Assembly: GCF_008801475.1 (NCBI RefSeq)
Contig: NZ_VZPP01000014.1
Location: forward strand, 62,001-126,000
Direction: 5' to 3'
Origin: Pseudomonas moorei
Lineage (GTDB): Bacteria > Pseudomonadota > Gammaproteobacteria > Pseudomonadales > Pseudomonadaceae
Length of the DNA: 64,000 nucleotides
A program made the translations under genes and the position numbers. The stretch's first letter is position 1, and each line of letters opens with the position of its first letter. The notes under the pieces were generated by a model that was given only the letters and a program-made list of their open reading frames with translations, ran no database searches and had not been told where the DNA came from. Positions 26,504 through 34,728 of the stretch are shown here, piece after piece.

Positions 26504-26755
26504 ATGAACAACGTTCTGAAATTCTCTGCTCTGGCTCTGGCCGCAGTTCTGGCTACCGGTTGCAGCAGCGCATCGAAAGAAACCGAAGCACGTCTGACTG
26601 CTACTGAAGACGCAGCAGCTCGCTCCCAGGCTCGTGCAGACGAAGCTTACCGTAAAGCTGATGAAGCTCTGGCTGCTGCTCAAAAAGCACAACAGACTGC
26701 TGACGAAGCTAACGAGCGTGCTCTGCGCATGCTGGACAAAGCTAGCCGCAAGTAA
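26504..26755 (+). CDS. oprI: Major outer-membrane lipoprotein OprI (Lpp homologue)
   Basis: 83 residues. Lipoprotein signal peptide with lipobox LATGC (Cys20), then an Ala-rich heptad-repeat coiled coil (ETEARLTATEDAAARSQ onwards) ending in a C-terminal lysine (ASRK). As in Lpp, it trimerises and anchors the outer membrane, and the terminal lysine can be joined to peptidoglycan. AAGGGG precedes ATG 26504. It faces an L,D-transpeptidase gene across two terminators. Codon use (GCT, CTG, GAA) is that of a strongly expressed gene. Confidence 0.98.
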   Translation: MNNVLKFSALALAAVLATGCSSASKETEARLTATEDAAARSQARADEAYRKADEALAAAQKAQQTADEANERALRMLDKASRK

Positions 26756-26776
26756 TAATCCTTCGGGATTGTTATC

Positions 26777-26806
26777 AAGCCGACCCATTTTTGGGTCGGC
26801 TTTTTT
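26777..26806 (+). terminator. Terminator of oprI
   Basis: AGCCGACCC and GGGTCGGCT around a short T-rich loop (26778-26800), then six T residues. Confidence 0.92.
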
Positions 26807-26832
26807 ATTGCCCGGCGTTTGTCGCAGGCAAT

Positions 26833-26872
26833 AAAAAACCCGCCGACGCGGCCTGCGTCGGCGGGTTCTTTT
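26833..26872 (-). terminator. Terminator of the L,D-transpeptidase gene
   Basis: AACCCGCCGACGC and GCGTCGGCGGGTT (26838-26866) with an A-run (T-run on the minus strand) after the stem in the direction of the minus-strand gene. Confidence 0.88.
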
Positions 26873-26878
26873 CAAGGC

Positions 26879-27850
26879 TTATTGCATCGGGTCAAGCGGT
26901 GCACTCGTGACCATCGGCGCGGAATTGCTCGGCACGGCGATTTCCACCGGCAGGCCGTCTTCTGCAGCAACAACGTCACGCACCACGTCCCAGTTCATGC
27001 GCAGGTTGTTGGTGATGTCTTCACGCTTGAGCATCGCGTTGATCACCGCAGTGTGCTTGTCGACCACCGAAGGGTTGCCGCTGTCATCGAGCGGGGTGTG
27101 AGCTTCGAGATACACCTTGCCGCCACTCACGCCGAACTTGTACGGATCGTTGATGATACGAACCGAGGTACCCACCGGCACCATGCCGGCCATCTCCAGC
27201 ACGTTGTTGTTGAACATGCGGAAGCAACCGTGGCTGGTGCGCATGCCGATGCCGAATTTCTTGTTCGAGCCGTGAATCAGGTAGCCAGGCGTGCCCAGGC
27301 TGAACTTGAACGGCCCCAGCGGGTTATCCGGTCCAGCCGGCACCACGTTCGGCAACGGGTCACCGTCGGCGGCGTGCTCAGCCTTGATCGACGCTGGAGG
27401 GGTCCAGGTCGGATTAGGCGTTTTCGCAGTGATGGTGGTGTGGGCGATTGGCGAGCCCCAACCCTCACGCCCGATCCCCAGCGGGAAGGTGTACACCACG
27501 TTCTTGCCTTTCGGGTAGTAGTAGAGGCGGTACTCGGCGAGGTTGATCACGATGCCTTCACGCGGACCCGGCGGCAGGATGAAGCGAGTCGGCAGGATGA
27601 TTTCAGTGCCGGCGCCCGGCAGCCAGGCATCGACGCCCGGGTTGGCCGCGACCATTTCCGTGTAGCCCAGATCATAGGCCGTGCCGAGGTCGGCAAAAGT
27701 GTCTTCGTATTTGGCCTTGATCACCTGCACCTGACCGATGATGTCCTCACCGGGTGGTGGCAGGGGGAACTCCAACGCTGCGGCTGGGCCGGCCACAAAC
27801 AGGGCGGCAAGGGTAAGGCAGCGGGTGACGGCAGGAAAGCGCGGCAACAT
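26879..27850 (-). CDS. L,D-transpeptidase (ErfK/YbiS/YcfS type)
   Basis: 323 residues. Signal peptide at about 1-25 (RCLTLAALFVAGPAAA). A LysM-like segment follows (AKYEDTFADLGTAYDLGYTEMVAANPGVD), then the YkuD catalytic domain with His193 (LIHGSNK) and the SHGCFR motif, Cys209 as nucleophile. In the periplasm such enzymes cross-link peptidoglycan or attach Lpp-type lipoproteins to it. Its position facing oprI suggests OprI as substrate. ATG 27850 has AAGGA 8 bases upstream; an ATG at 27868 is an alternative. Confidence 0.92.
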   Translation of the reverse strand: MLPRFPAVTRCLTLAALFVAGPAAALEFPLPPPGEDIIGQVQVIKAKYEDTFADLGTAYDLGYTEMVAANPGVDAWLPGAGTEIILPTRFILPPGPREGIVINLAEYRLYYYPKGKNVVYTFPLGIGREGWGSPIAHTTITAKTPNPTWTPPASIKAEHAADGDPLPNVVPAGPDNPLGPFKFSLGTPGYLIHGSNKKFGIGMRTSHGCFRMFNNNVLEMAGMVPVGTSVRIINDPYKFGVSGGKVYLEAHTPLDDSGNPSVVDKHTAVINAMLKREDITNNLRMNWDVVRDVVAAEDGLPVEIAVPSNSAPMVTSAPLDPMQ

Positions 27851-27953
27851 CCGGAAAATCCTTCGCATGATCAACAGAGGGTATAAGGACGCGATTGTAC
27901 ACCGCCGTCCGTTATTTCGGGGAGCTGGCCGATAGCTTGCTATCGTTGACGAT

Positions 27954-28247
27954 TTACAGCTCGAACCGCAGCTCTGGCCAGATCGGCGAGGTGCCGCGTT
28001 TTTGCGACTCGAGAATCGCCCGACACAACGAACACAGGCGCTGGTCCTGGAACACCCGGCGATCGACACTCGACCAGCGCGGCTGCGCCGGCAGCAGGCT
28101 GCCACACAAGGTACGGTCCGCCGAGCCGCCCAGCTCCAGCTGACGGGTCACCAGATGCACCCGCACTTCCTGGCAGGCGAACAGATCCAGCTGCTCGTCA
28201 GGCTCGATCAGTTGATAGGCAAAAAGTGACCAGGCGGGACGCGGCAT
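27954..28247 (-). CDS. Conserved hypothetical protein with Cys pairs
   Basis: 97 residues, family not recognised. Begins MPRPAWSLFAYQLIEPDEQLDLFACQEVRVHLV; has three or four cysteines, including CSLCRAIL near residue 80, which could bind zinc. GGAG lies 6 bases before ATG 28247. No signal peptide or membrane segment. It lies between the L,D-transpeptidase gene and tesA, all on the minus strand. Confidence 0.65.
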   Translation of the reverse strand: MPRPAWSLFAYQLIEPDEQLDLFACQEVRVHLVTRQLELGGSADRTLCGSLLPAQPRWSSVDRRVFQDQRLCSLCRAILESQKRGTSPIWPELRFEL

Positions 28248-28303
28248 CGGGGGCTCCAAATCGGGGGCGCCACCTTAGCCGAAAGCCCGCGCCTAGAAAA
28301 GAG

Positions 28304-28909
28304 TCATAACAGCGGTTTTAAGGTAGGCCAGACATTCTCCAGCAACTTGTCCTGGGCCCCGGCTGCCGGGTGTATGCCGTCGGCCTGCATCAAGTCCGGA
28401 TGACCGCCCACGCCGTCGAGGAAAAACGGCACCAGCGGGATGTTTTTCTCGTTGGCCAGATTGCTGTAGACCTCGGCGAAGGCGTCGGTGTAACGCTTGC
28501 CATAATTGGGCGGCAGCTGCATGCCGAGCAACAGTACCTTGGCACCGCTGGCACGGGAGCTGTCGATCATCGAGGCAAGATTTTGTTGCAATTGAGTTGG
28601 CGGCATTCCGCGCAGGCCGTCGTTACCCCCAAGTTCGAGGATCACCAACTCCGGCTTATGCTCTGCAAGCAGCGCCGGCAGGCGCGCCTGGCCGCCAGCA
28701 CTGGTATCACCACTGATGGACGCATTGAACACCTTCTCGTCGAAACCTTCGCGCTTGAGCCGTTGTTCAAGCAGAGACACCCACCCCACCCGGGTATCCA
28801 GGCCGAAACCGGCGCTGATACTATCGCCAACGATCAGGACAGTACCCGCCGCTGCGTTCTGGGCCATGCACAGCAAGGCCAGGCCAGCACTCAAAAACCA
28901 CACACGCAT
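28304..28909 (-). CDS. tesA: Periplasmic acyl-CoA thioesterase I / arylesterase TesA
   Basis: 201 residues. Signal peptide at about 1-21, then the SGNH-hydrolase blocks: VGDSISAGFG (nucleophile Ser30), GQARLPALLAEHKPELVILELGGNDGLRG (Gly and Asn oxyanion residues) and DGIHPAAGAQ (Asp/His). Hydrolyses acyl thioesters and esters in the periplasm. GGAG lies 6 bases before ATG 28909. It is divergent from the ybbA ABC gene, whose ATG is 11 bp away, the same arrangement as in E. coli. Confidence 0.95.
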   Translation of the reverse strand: MRVWFLSAGLALLCMAQNAAAGTVLIVGDSISAGFGLDTRVGWVSLLEQRLKREGFDEKVFNASISGDTSAGGQARLPALLAEHKPELVILELGGNDGLRGMPPTQLQQNLASMIDSSRASGAKVLLLGMQLPPNYGKRYTDAFAEVYSNLANEKNIPLVPFFLDGVGGHPDLMQADGIHPAAGAQDKLLENVWPTLKPLL

Positions 28910-28919
28910 CGGATTCTCC

Positions 28920-29603
28920 ATGGGCGCAAGCATTCTCACCGCGAAGAACCTCAGCAAAGTGGTCCCCAGCGCGGAAGGTGAACTGACTATCCTGCACGAA
29001 CTCAGCCTGCAATTGAACAAGGGCGACAGCCTGGCCATCGTCGGCGCCTCCGGTTCGGGCAAATCCACCCTCCTCGGCCTGCTCGCCGGCCTCGACCTGC
29101 CCAGCAGTGGTGAAGTCACCCTCGCCGGACAAAGCCTGAGCAACCTCGACGAAGACCAGCGCGCCCGCATTCGCGCCGAGCATGTGGGGTTTGTCTTCCA
29201 GTCATTTCAGTTGCTCGACAGCCTCAATGCCCTGGAAAACGTCATGTTGCCGCTGGAACTCGACGGCCGCATAGATGCTCGTGAACGGGCTACCGAATTG
29301 CTCAAGCGCGTGGGCCTCGGACAGCGCCTCACCCATTCGCCACGCCAGCTCTCCGGCGGTGAACAGCAGCGCGTGGCGATAGCCAGGGCGTTTGCCGCCG
29401 AGCCCGACGTGCTGTTTGCCGATGAGCCCACCGGCAACCTCGACAGCCATACCGGCGAGCGCATCAGCGACTTGCTGTTCGAACTCAACAAGGAACGCGG
29501 CACGACCCTGGTGCTTGTGACCCACGACGAACGCCTGGCACACCGTTGCCGGCGCCTGATCCGCCTCGAAGCCGGCCTGCTGGTCGCCCCCCTGGAGCCT
29601 TGA
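28920..29603 (+). CDS. ybbA: ABC transporter ATP-binding protein YbbA
   Basis: 227 residues. Complete ATPase of the LolD/MacB-like class: Walker A GASGSGKS, Q-loop VFQSFQLLDSLNALENV, signature LSGGEQQRVAIARAFA, Walker B VLFADEPTGNLD, H-loop VTHDERLA. The stop overlaps the permease ATG (TGATG-type overlap), so the two are translationally coupled. It is divergent from tesA. The substrate is unknown; such exporters act on the outer leaflet or on lipids and peptides. Confidence 0.93.
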   Translation: MGASILTAKNLSKVVPSAEGELTILHELSLQLNKGDSLAIVGASGSGKSTLLGLLAGLDLPSSGEVTLAGQSLSNLDEDQRARIRAEHVGFVFQSFQLLDSLNALENVMLPLELDGRIDARERATELLKRVGLGQRLTHSPRQLSGGEQQRVAIARAFAAEPDVLFADEPTGNLDSHTGERISDLLFELNKERGTTLVLVTHDERLAHRCRRLIRLEAGLLVAPLEP

Positions 29604-32107
29604 TGGCACGCTTGCCGTTTGTGCGCCTGTTCAGCCTCGCCATCCGCCAACTCATGCGCGACGCCCGCGCCGGTGAGTTGCGCGTGTTGTTTTTCGCCTT
29701 GGTGGTGGCCGTGGCGGCGAGTACGGCCATCGGTTATTTCGGCGCCCGCCTGAACGGCGCCATGATGCTGCGCGCCACCGAGTTTCTCGGCGCCGACCTG
29801 TTGCTCGAGGGCAGCTCACCGACGCGCCCGGAGCAGATAAGAAGCGGCACCGATCTGGGCCTCGAACATGCGCAAGTGGTGGAGTTTTCCAGCGTCATCG
29901 CCACCGACAATGGCATTCAACTGTCGAGTATCAAGGCCGCCGATAATGCCTACCCATTGCGCGGCGAACTGAAAAGCGCCCCTGCCCCATTCGCCCCGGA
30001 AACACATGGTGGCGGGCCGAAACCCGGCGAAGCCTGGGTCGAAGCCCGATTGCTGACCGCGCTGAACCTGAAGATCGGCGACAGCATCGATGTCGGCATG
30101 AAAACCCTGACCCTGGCGCGGGTGCTGACCTACGAACCCGACCGTGCCGGCAATTTCTACAGCCTGACACCGCGGGTTCTGATCAATCTCGACGACCTCG
30201 CGGCAACCGGCGTGGTGCAACCCGGCAGTCGAGTCAGTTATCGCGAGCTCTGGCGTGGCAATGCCCGGGCGCTGGAAACCTATCGCCAACTGATCAAGCC
30301 TGGTCTGGCGGCCAACCAGCGCATCCAGGATGCCCGCGATGGCAACCGGCAGATTGGCGGTGCGCTCGGCAAGGCCGAACGTTACCTGAACATGGCCAGT
30401 CTGGTGGCGGTCTTGCTCGCCGGGGTCGCGGTGGCATTGTCGGCGACGCGCTTCGCCACCCGCCGCTTCGATGCCAGCGCGCTGTTGCGCTGCCTGGGCC
30501 TGTCCCGGCGCGAAACCCTGGTGCTGTTCAGTCTGCAACTGACCGTGCTCGGACTGCTCGCCAGCATCAGCGGCGCGGCCATTGGCTGGCTGGCGCAACT
30601 CGGTCTGTTTGCCTTGCTGCACGACTTGTTGCCGAGCGACGTGCCACCGGGCGGCCTGTTCCCGGCCTTCGCCGGAATCGGTACCGGGCTGGTGGCATTG
30701 GCCGGGTTTGCCTTGCCGCCATTGGCGGCATTGGGCCGGGTGCCGCCCTTGCGGGTGTTGCGCCGCGACATGCTGCCCATTCCGTCCAGTACCTGGATGG
30801 TTTATGGCGCCGCGTTGGCTGCGTTGGGTCTGATCATGTGGCGCCTGAGCCTGGATCTGCTGCTGACGTTCGCCCTGTTGGGCGGCGGCATGATTGCGGC
30901 GCTGGTATTGGGTGGGTTGCTGCTACTGCTGTTGAAAAGCCTGCGGCGCATGCTCGCCCGTGCGTCCCTGCCGTGGCGCCTCGGTCTTGGCCAATTGCTG
31001 CGTCATCCGCTGGCTGCCGCAGGTCAGTCCCTGGCGTTCGGTTTGATCCTGCTGTCAATGGCGTTGATCGCTCTACTGCGCGGCGAGTTGCTGGACACCT
31101 GGCAAAACCAGTTACCCAAAAACGCACCGAATTACTTCGCACTGAACATCCTGCCCGCGGATAAACAAGCCTTTACTGATCGCCTGATCTCACTGTCGGC
31201 GCAATCGGCCCCCCTCTACCCGGTAGTGCCAGGACGGCTGATCAGCATCAACGGTGAACCGGTGCAGCAAATCGTCAGCAAGGATTCAGCTGGTGATCGG
31301 GCGATCCAGCGTGACCTGAGCCTGACCTGGGCGGCGGACCTGCCGGCGGGCAACAAACTCACGGCGGGCCACTGGTGGCAAGAACAAATTCCGGACGAAG
31401 TGCCTGGCGTATCGGTTGAAGGCAAGGTCGCTGAAAGCCTGAAACTCAAGCTCGGTGACCACATGGTATTCAGTGTCGGCGGGGTCAACCGCGAGGCGAA
31501 AGTCACCAGCCTGCGGGAAATCAACTGGGACAACTTCCAGCCGAATTTCTTCATGATCTTCCAGCCCGGCACCCTGAAGGATCTGCCGGCGACTTATCTG
31601 ACCAGCTTCTACCTGTCCGCGGGCCATGATCAGCAGATCGTCGACCTGTCCCGCAGTTTTCCGGCAGTGACGATCCTGCAAGTCGAAGCCTTGCTTGAGC
31701 AACTGCGCAGCATCCTCGCCCAGGTCACCCTGGCGGTGGAATACGTGCTGCTGTTCGTGTTGGCGGCCGGGATGGCGGTATTGTTTTCCGGCCTGCAGGC
31801 GACCCTGGATGAACGCATTCGTCAGGGCGCACTGCTGCGAGCACTGGGGGCGGAACGCCAGTTGCTGGTCAAGGCGCGGCGGATCGAATTTGGTTTGCTG
31901 GGCGCCGTCAGCGGATTACTGGCAGCGCTGGGGTCGGAGGTCGTGAGCCTGGTGCTTTACCGTTTCGCCTTTGACCTGCCCTGGCATCCACATCCGTGGC
32001 TGTTGCTGCTGCCGCTGATCGGGGCCGTACTGATCGGCGGTGCCGGGGTGTTCGGCACGCGCCGCGCCCTGAACGCCAGCCCCCTGACAGTCCTGCGCGA
32101 GGGTTGA
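29603..32107 (+). CDS. ybbP: FtsX-like ABC permease YbbP
   Basis: 834 residues with about ten membrane segments: one near the N-terminus, two FtsX blocks (starting near residues 275 and 715) and a middle group around 400-510, with two large periplasmic loops. The second loop contains NYFALNILPADKQAF. Forms a complex with YbbA, possibly aided by TesA. It starts within the ybbA stop (ATGA). No terminator with a clear T-run was seen after it. Confidence 0.92.
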   Translation: MARLPFVRLFSLAIRQLMRDARAGELRVLFFALVVAVAASTAIGYFGARLNGAMMLRATEFLGADLLLEGSSPTRPEQIRSGTDLGLEHAQVVEFSSVIATDNGIQLSSIKAADNAYPLRGELKSAPAPFAPETHGGGPKPGEAWVEARLLTALNLKIGDSIDVGMKTLTLARVLTYEPDRAGNFYSLTPRVLINLDDLAATGVVQPGSRVSYRELWRGNARALETYRQLIKPGLAANQRIQDARDGNRQIGGALGKAERYLNMASLVAVLLAGVAVALSATRFATRRFDASALLRCLGLSRRETLVLFSLQLTVLGLLASISGAAIGWLAQLGLFALLHDLLPSDVPPGGLFPAFAGIGTGLVALAGFALPPLAALGRVPPLRVLRRDMLPIPSSTWMVYGAALAALGLIMWRLSLDLLLTFALLGGGMIAALVLGGLLLLLLKSLRRMLARASLPWRLGLGQLLRHPLAAAGQSLAFGLILLSMALIALLRGELLDTWQNQLPKNAPNYFALNILPADKQAFTDRLISLSAQSAPLYPVVPGRLISINGEPVQQIVSKDSAGDRAIQRDLSLTWAADLPAGNKLTAGHWWQEQIPDEVPGVSVEGKVAESLKLKLGDHMVFSVGGVNREAKVTSLREINWDNFQPNFFMIFQPGTLKDLPATYLTSFYLSAGHDQQIVDLSRSFPAVTILQVEALLEQLRSILAQVTLAVEYVLLFVLAAGMAVLFSGLQATLDERIRQGALLRALGAERQLLVKARRIEFGLLGAVSGLLAALGSEVVSLVLYRFAFDLPWHPHPWLLLLPLIGAVLIGGAGVFGTRRALNASPLTVLREG

Positions 32108-32143
32108 TACATTCAACCCTGCACCGGTCCCTGAAGATTGCAG

Positions 32144-32635
32144 TTATTCGAGGGGCTCATCCTGTTTGCGGTATGAAATCTCATTGATCCACCACAACAC
32201 TTCTCCGGTGGGGGTCTGCACAACGGCCTCGTCCCCCACCTCTTTCTTCAGAAGCGCACGCGCCATCGGCGAATCTATCGAGATGTAATCGTTGCGACCG
32301 TAGATCTCGTCATACCCCACGACCCTGAATTTCTTGATGTCCCCTGCTTCGTTTTCGATCTCGACCCAAGCCCCGAAAAACACCTTTCCTTCCTGTTCGG
32401 GTGAATACTCGACAACCCGGACATCCTCGAGCCGTTTGCGAAGGTATCGGACGCGCCGATCGATTTCCCGAAGCAGCTTTTTGTTGTACTGATAATCCGC
32501 GTTTTCACTGCGATCGCCCAGCGATGCCGCCCAGGTGACCTTGCGCGTGGTGTCGGGGCGTTTTTCTCGCCAAAGGAAATCAAGCTCCTGCTTCAAAGCC
32601 TCATGACCTTCCTTCGTGATGATGTTGGTGCTCAA
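32144..32635 (-). CDS. greB: Transcription elongation factor GreB
   Basis: 163 residues. N-terminal coiled coil with the cleavage-stimulating acidic tip (LGDRSENADYQYNKKLLREIDRRVRYLRKRLE) and the FKBP-like C-terminal domain. Stimulates RNA polymerase to cleave backtracked transcripts. The start is TTG 32635, chosen because the protein would begin LSTNIITKEGHEAL like other GreB and because GAGAGG lies 6 bases upstream; the frame is open further but without support. It converges with ybbP. Confidence 0.93.
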   Translation of the reverse strand: MSTNIITKEGHEALKQELDFLWREKRPDTTRKVTWAASLGDRSENADYQYNKKLLREIDRRVRYLRKRLEDVRVVEYSPEQEGKVFFGAWVEIENEAGDIKKFRVVGYDEIYGRNDYISIDSPMARALLKKEVGDEAVVQTPTGEVLWWINEISYRKQDEPLE

Positions 32636-32851
32636 GACGGGCCTCTCACTAACAATTATCCGGGCACGAATGTGCAGCGCCCTGTCCACGGGTTCACAGC
32701 GAAGACGCCGGTATCCCGGCGCGTTCGTATCATAACTTCAGCCAGCTGCGTTCAGGTAAACCGCATCCAGAGTGGGAATGGGCAGGATCAAGGCTGCAAA
32801 AGTTGAAAACCGTCAGGAGAGAACAAGGACTGATTGCCCGCCACTCAATCG

Positions 32852-33322
32852 TTAATCAAACGCACCGTTGAGGACTTCATAGATGATCCCGGTTGCCAGC
32901 GCGACCAGTATCAAGTCGGTGCCCGCTTGCTGCCATTCATAACCGTCATAATGAGGCAGCCTGCCAATCAATCGACTGTCCAGCTTCTTCGCAATCCCCG
33001 GCGGTAGCGGCTTGCCCCGCGCGAGGTTTTTCTGGATGCCGGGGGGCAATGCAGGGCCGGGGCTCCAGTAATCCCGGTATCCGCCCACGATCCCGAGAAC
33101 GCTTCCATGATTGATACTGGGGCCATCCTCCCAGTCGTCCCCCCCGGCATTTTTGCCTTTGCTGCCCTGCCCACCCTGATTGCCATGGCCCTGGCTGTTT
33201 TGCGGATTTCCCTTGCCATTTCCCTGGCCCTTTCCATTACCAGGGTCAGCCCATGCAGTTGCCGACCCGGAGACCAGCGCAAGACAAGCTACAGCAACAA
33301 CCAATGTGCGAGATGTGAGCAT
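32852..33322 (-). CDS. CigR-like exported protein with Gly/Asn/Lys-rich repeat region
   Basis: 156 residues. Signal peptide at about 1-31 (cleavage near AWA/DPG), then a low-complexity GNGKGQ/GNQGGQGSKGKN stretch (about 32-68), then the CigR/RcnB-like region PGPALPPGIQKNLARGKPLPPGIAKKLD, and a hydrophobic C-terminal segment (LILVALATGIIYEVL) that may insert in a membrane. AAGGAA lies before ATG 33322. CigR is an anti-virulence protein in Salmonella; the role in Pseudomonas is not established. Confidence 0.78.
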   Translation of the reverse strand: MLTSRTLVVAVACLALVSGSATAWADPGNGKGQGNGKGNPQNSQGHGNQGGQGSKGKNAGGDDWEDGPSINHGSVLGIVGGYRDYWSPGPALPPGIQKNLARGKPLPPGIAKKLDSRLIGRLPHYDGYEWQQAGTDLILVALATGIIYEVLNGAFD

Positions 33323-33708
33323 GAGTCGTTCCTTTGGCATGGCTGAATATGTCCATGAACCTTAGACGCTCTTGGCGATGCGGGTTCCGTATCACTTATC
33401 CAGCCCGCCCTGGGAGCCAATGATACGAACAAGCGTGGCGACCATTGTCAGTCGGTTTTTTTCCGCCTATCTTATACAAAACCTATACAACAATCGCGAT
33501 CATGTACAATAAACACAGTACCACTCCACACAGTACGTTGACGGTGAATGCCCGCTCGGCGCTCGGGAAATCAGGTTCCTGAACGCGGCGCCAGTCATCC
33601 CTTCATGACAGATTCGCCGATAAGCGCTGGGTGACGGGTGTGGGGGCATCAAACCTTGAGTGACCAGCACTCCCCTGCCGCCAGGGGAGTCCCTTTCCTG
33701 AAGGCCGT
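33323..33708. other. Intergenic region between cigR-like gene and folE
   Basis: 386 bp with no gene seen. It must hold divergent promoters. The main visible structure is the group of TATACAA/TGTACAA repeats at 33473-33510. The part from 33520 to 33708 would be the folE leader and shows nothing recognisable. Confidence 0.4.
33473..33510 (+). promoter_or_regulatory. Candidate LitR/PplR (MerR-family, light-responsive) operator
   Basis: Three copies of a T(A/G)TACAA motif: 33473-33479, 33484-33490 (exactly 11 bp later) and 33503-33509. The second and third form TATACA and TGTACA separated by 13 bases. TACAAT at 33505-33510 could be a -10. From memory, LitR/CarH-type regulators bind 11-bp direct repeats with ACA cores, and the P. 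putida PplR box is TRTACA plus TGTAYA with about 12 bases between. The downstream cryptochrome gene suits such control. Confidence 0.5.
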
Positions 33709-34287
33709 ATGGCTGAGAAAAACAACGTGAACCCATCATTAGCCGAGCATTACCGTGAAATTCTCGTCGGCGTCGGCGAGAACCCAGAGCGCGAAGGACT
33801 GCTGGACACGCCCAAGCGCGCGGCCAAAGCGATGCAATACCTGTGCAACGGCTACACGATGAGCCTGGAGGACGTGAGCAACGGCGCCCTGTTCGAATCG
33901 CAGAACGATGAGATGGTCATCGTGCGCGACATCGAGCTGTATTCATTGTGCGAGCATCACATGCTGCCCTTCATCGGCAAGGCCCATGTGGCCTACCTCC
34001 CTACCGGGCGAGTGCTGGGCCTGTCGAAAGTGGCGCGAGTGGTCGACATGTTCGCCCGTCGCTTGCAGATACAGGAAAACCTGACCAGACAAATTGCCGA
34101 CGCCATCCAGCACATCACCGATGCCGCCGGGGTGGCCGTGGTTATCGAAGCGAAGCACATGTGCATGATGATGCGCGGCGTAGAGAAGCAAAACTCGGTG
34201 ATGACCTCGTCGGTCATGCTCGGCGCCTTTCGTGAGTCGTCCACAACGCGCCAGGAGTTCCTGCAACTGATCGGGCGCCGCCCTTAA
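33709..34287 (+). CDS. folE: GTP cyclohydrolase I
   Basis: 192 residues. Converts GTP to 7,8-dihydroneopterin triphosphate, the entry to tetrahydrofolate and pterins. Seen: REGLLDTPKRAAKAMQYLCNGY, zinc/active-site residues in LCEHHMLPFIGKAHVAYLP and KHMCMMMRGVEKQNS. First gene of a three-gene set with DUF6482 and the photolyase, so it is probably a paralogue serving light-induced folate or pterin supply rather than the only housekeeping copy. GAAGG lies before the ATG. Confidence 0.95.
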   Translation: MAEKNNVNPSLAEHYREILVGVGENPEREGLLDTPKRAAKAMQYLCNGYTMSLEDVSNGALFESQNDEMVIVRDIELYSLCEHHMLPFIGKAHVAYLPTGRVLGLSKVARVVDMFARRLQIQENLTRQIADAIQHITDAAGVAVVIEAKHMCMMMRGVEKQNSVMTSSVMLGAFRESSTTRQEFLQLIGRRP

Positions 34288-34398
34288 CTTCCGGACGGGA
34301 AAACGGTTATCCCCGATTGACTGCTTGGCGCCTGCCGATAGCGGCAATCTCTCTGCTTATGACAGCGAACGCCTACTCTGGTAGGCAAGGAGTGCACC

Positions 34399-34704
34399 TT
34401 GAATCTGCAAGCGTTGACCGAGCGGGCCTCGAAGGGCGAAATCCGCGAACTTGAGCTGCTGTCACTGGAGGGCGGTTTTTATCTGGCACGTGTCAGGCTG
34501 GATCACGGTCAGTTCACGCTGCTGGACGATGCCGCGAAACCGATGCACCTGCGCTCCGTCAGTCACCTGCGTGAATTGCTGCAACTTGTCCCGCCCTTTC
34601 CCTGCGTGCTGGTGCAGCAGTGTGTTCATGATGAGATGTGCGGCGTGCGCGAAGGCCCCATCGAGTCGATGCGCATGCCTTTTTCGCTGGCTGCGCCTTG
34701 GTGA
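34399..34704 (+). CDS. DUF6482-like small protein
   Basis: 101 residues, starting at TTG 34399 with AAGGAG 6 bases upstream. Hydrophilic alpha/beta protein: IRELELLSLEGGFYLARVRLDHGQFTLLDDAAKPMHLRSVSHLRELL, then LVQQCVHDEMCGVREG. The family is known only as a domain of unknown function, which I recognise by its overall pattern. It lies between folE and the photolyase gene in the same direction, with gaps of 111 and 24 bp. Function unknown. Confidence 0.7.
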   Translation: MNLQALTERASKGEIRELELLSLEGGFYLARVRLDHGQFTLLDDAAKPMHLRSVSHLRELLQLVPPFPCVLVQQCVHDEMCGVREGPIESMRMPFSLAAPW

Positions 34705-34728
34705 GCCTGTGAACTCGGCCACTGCCCG

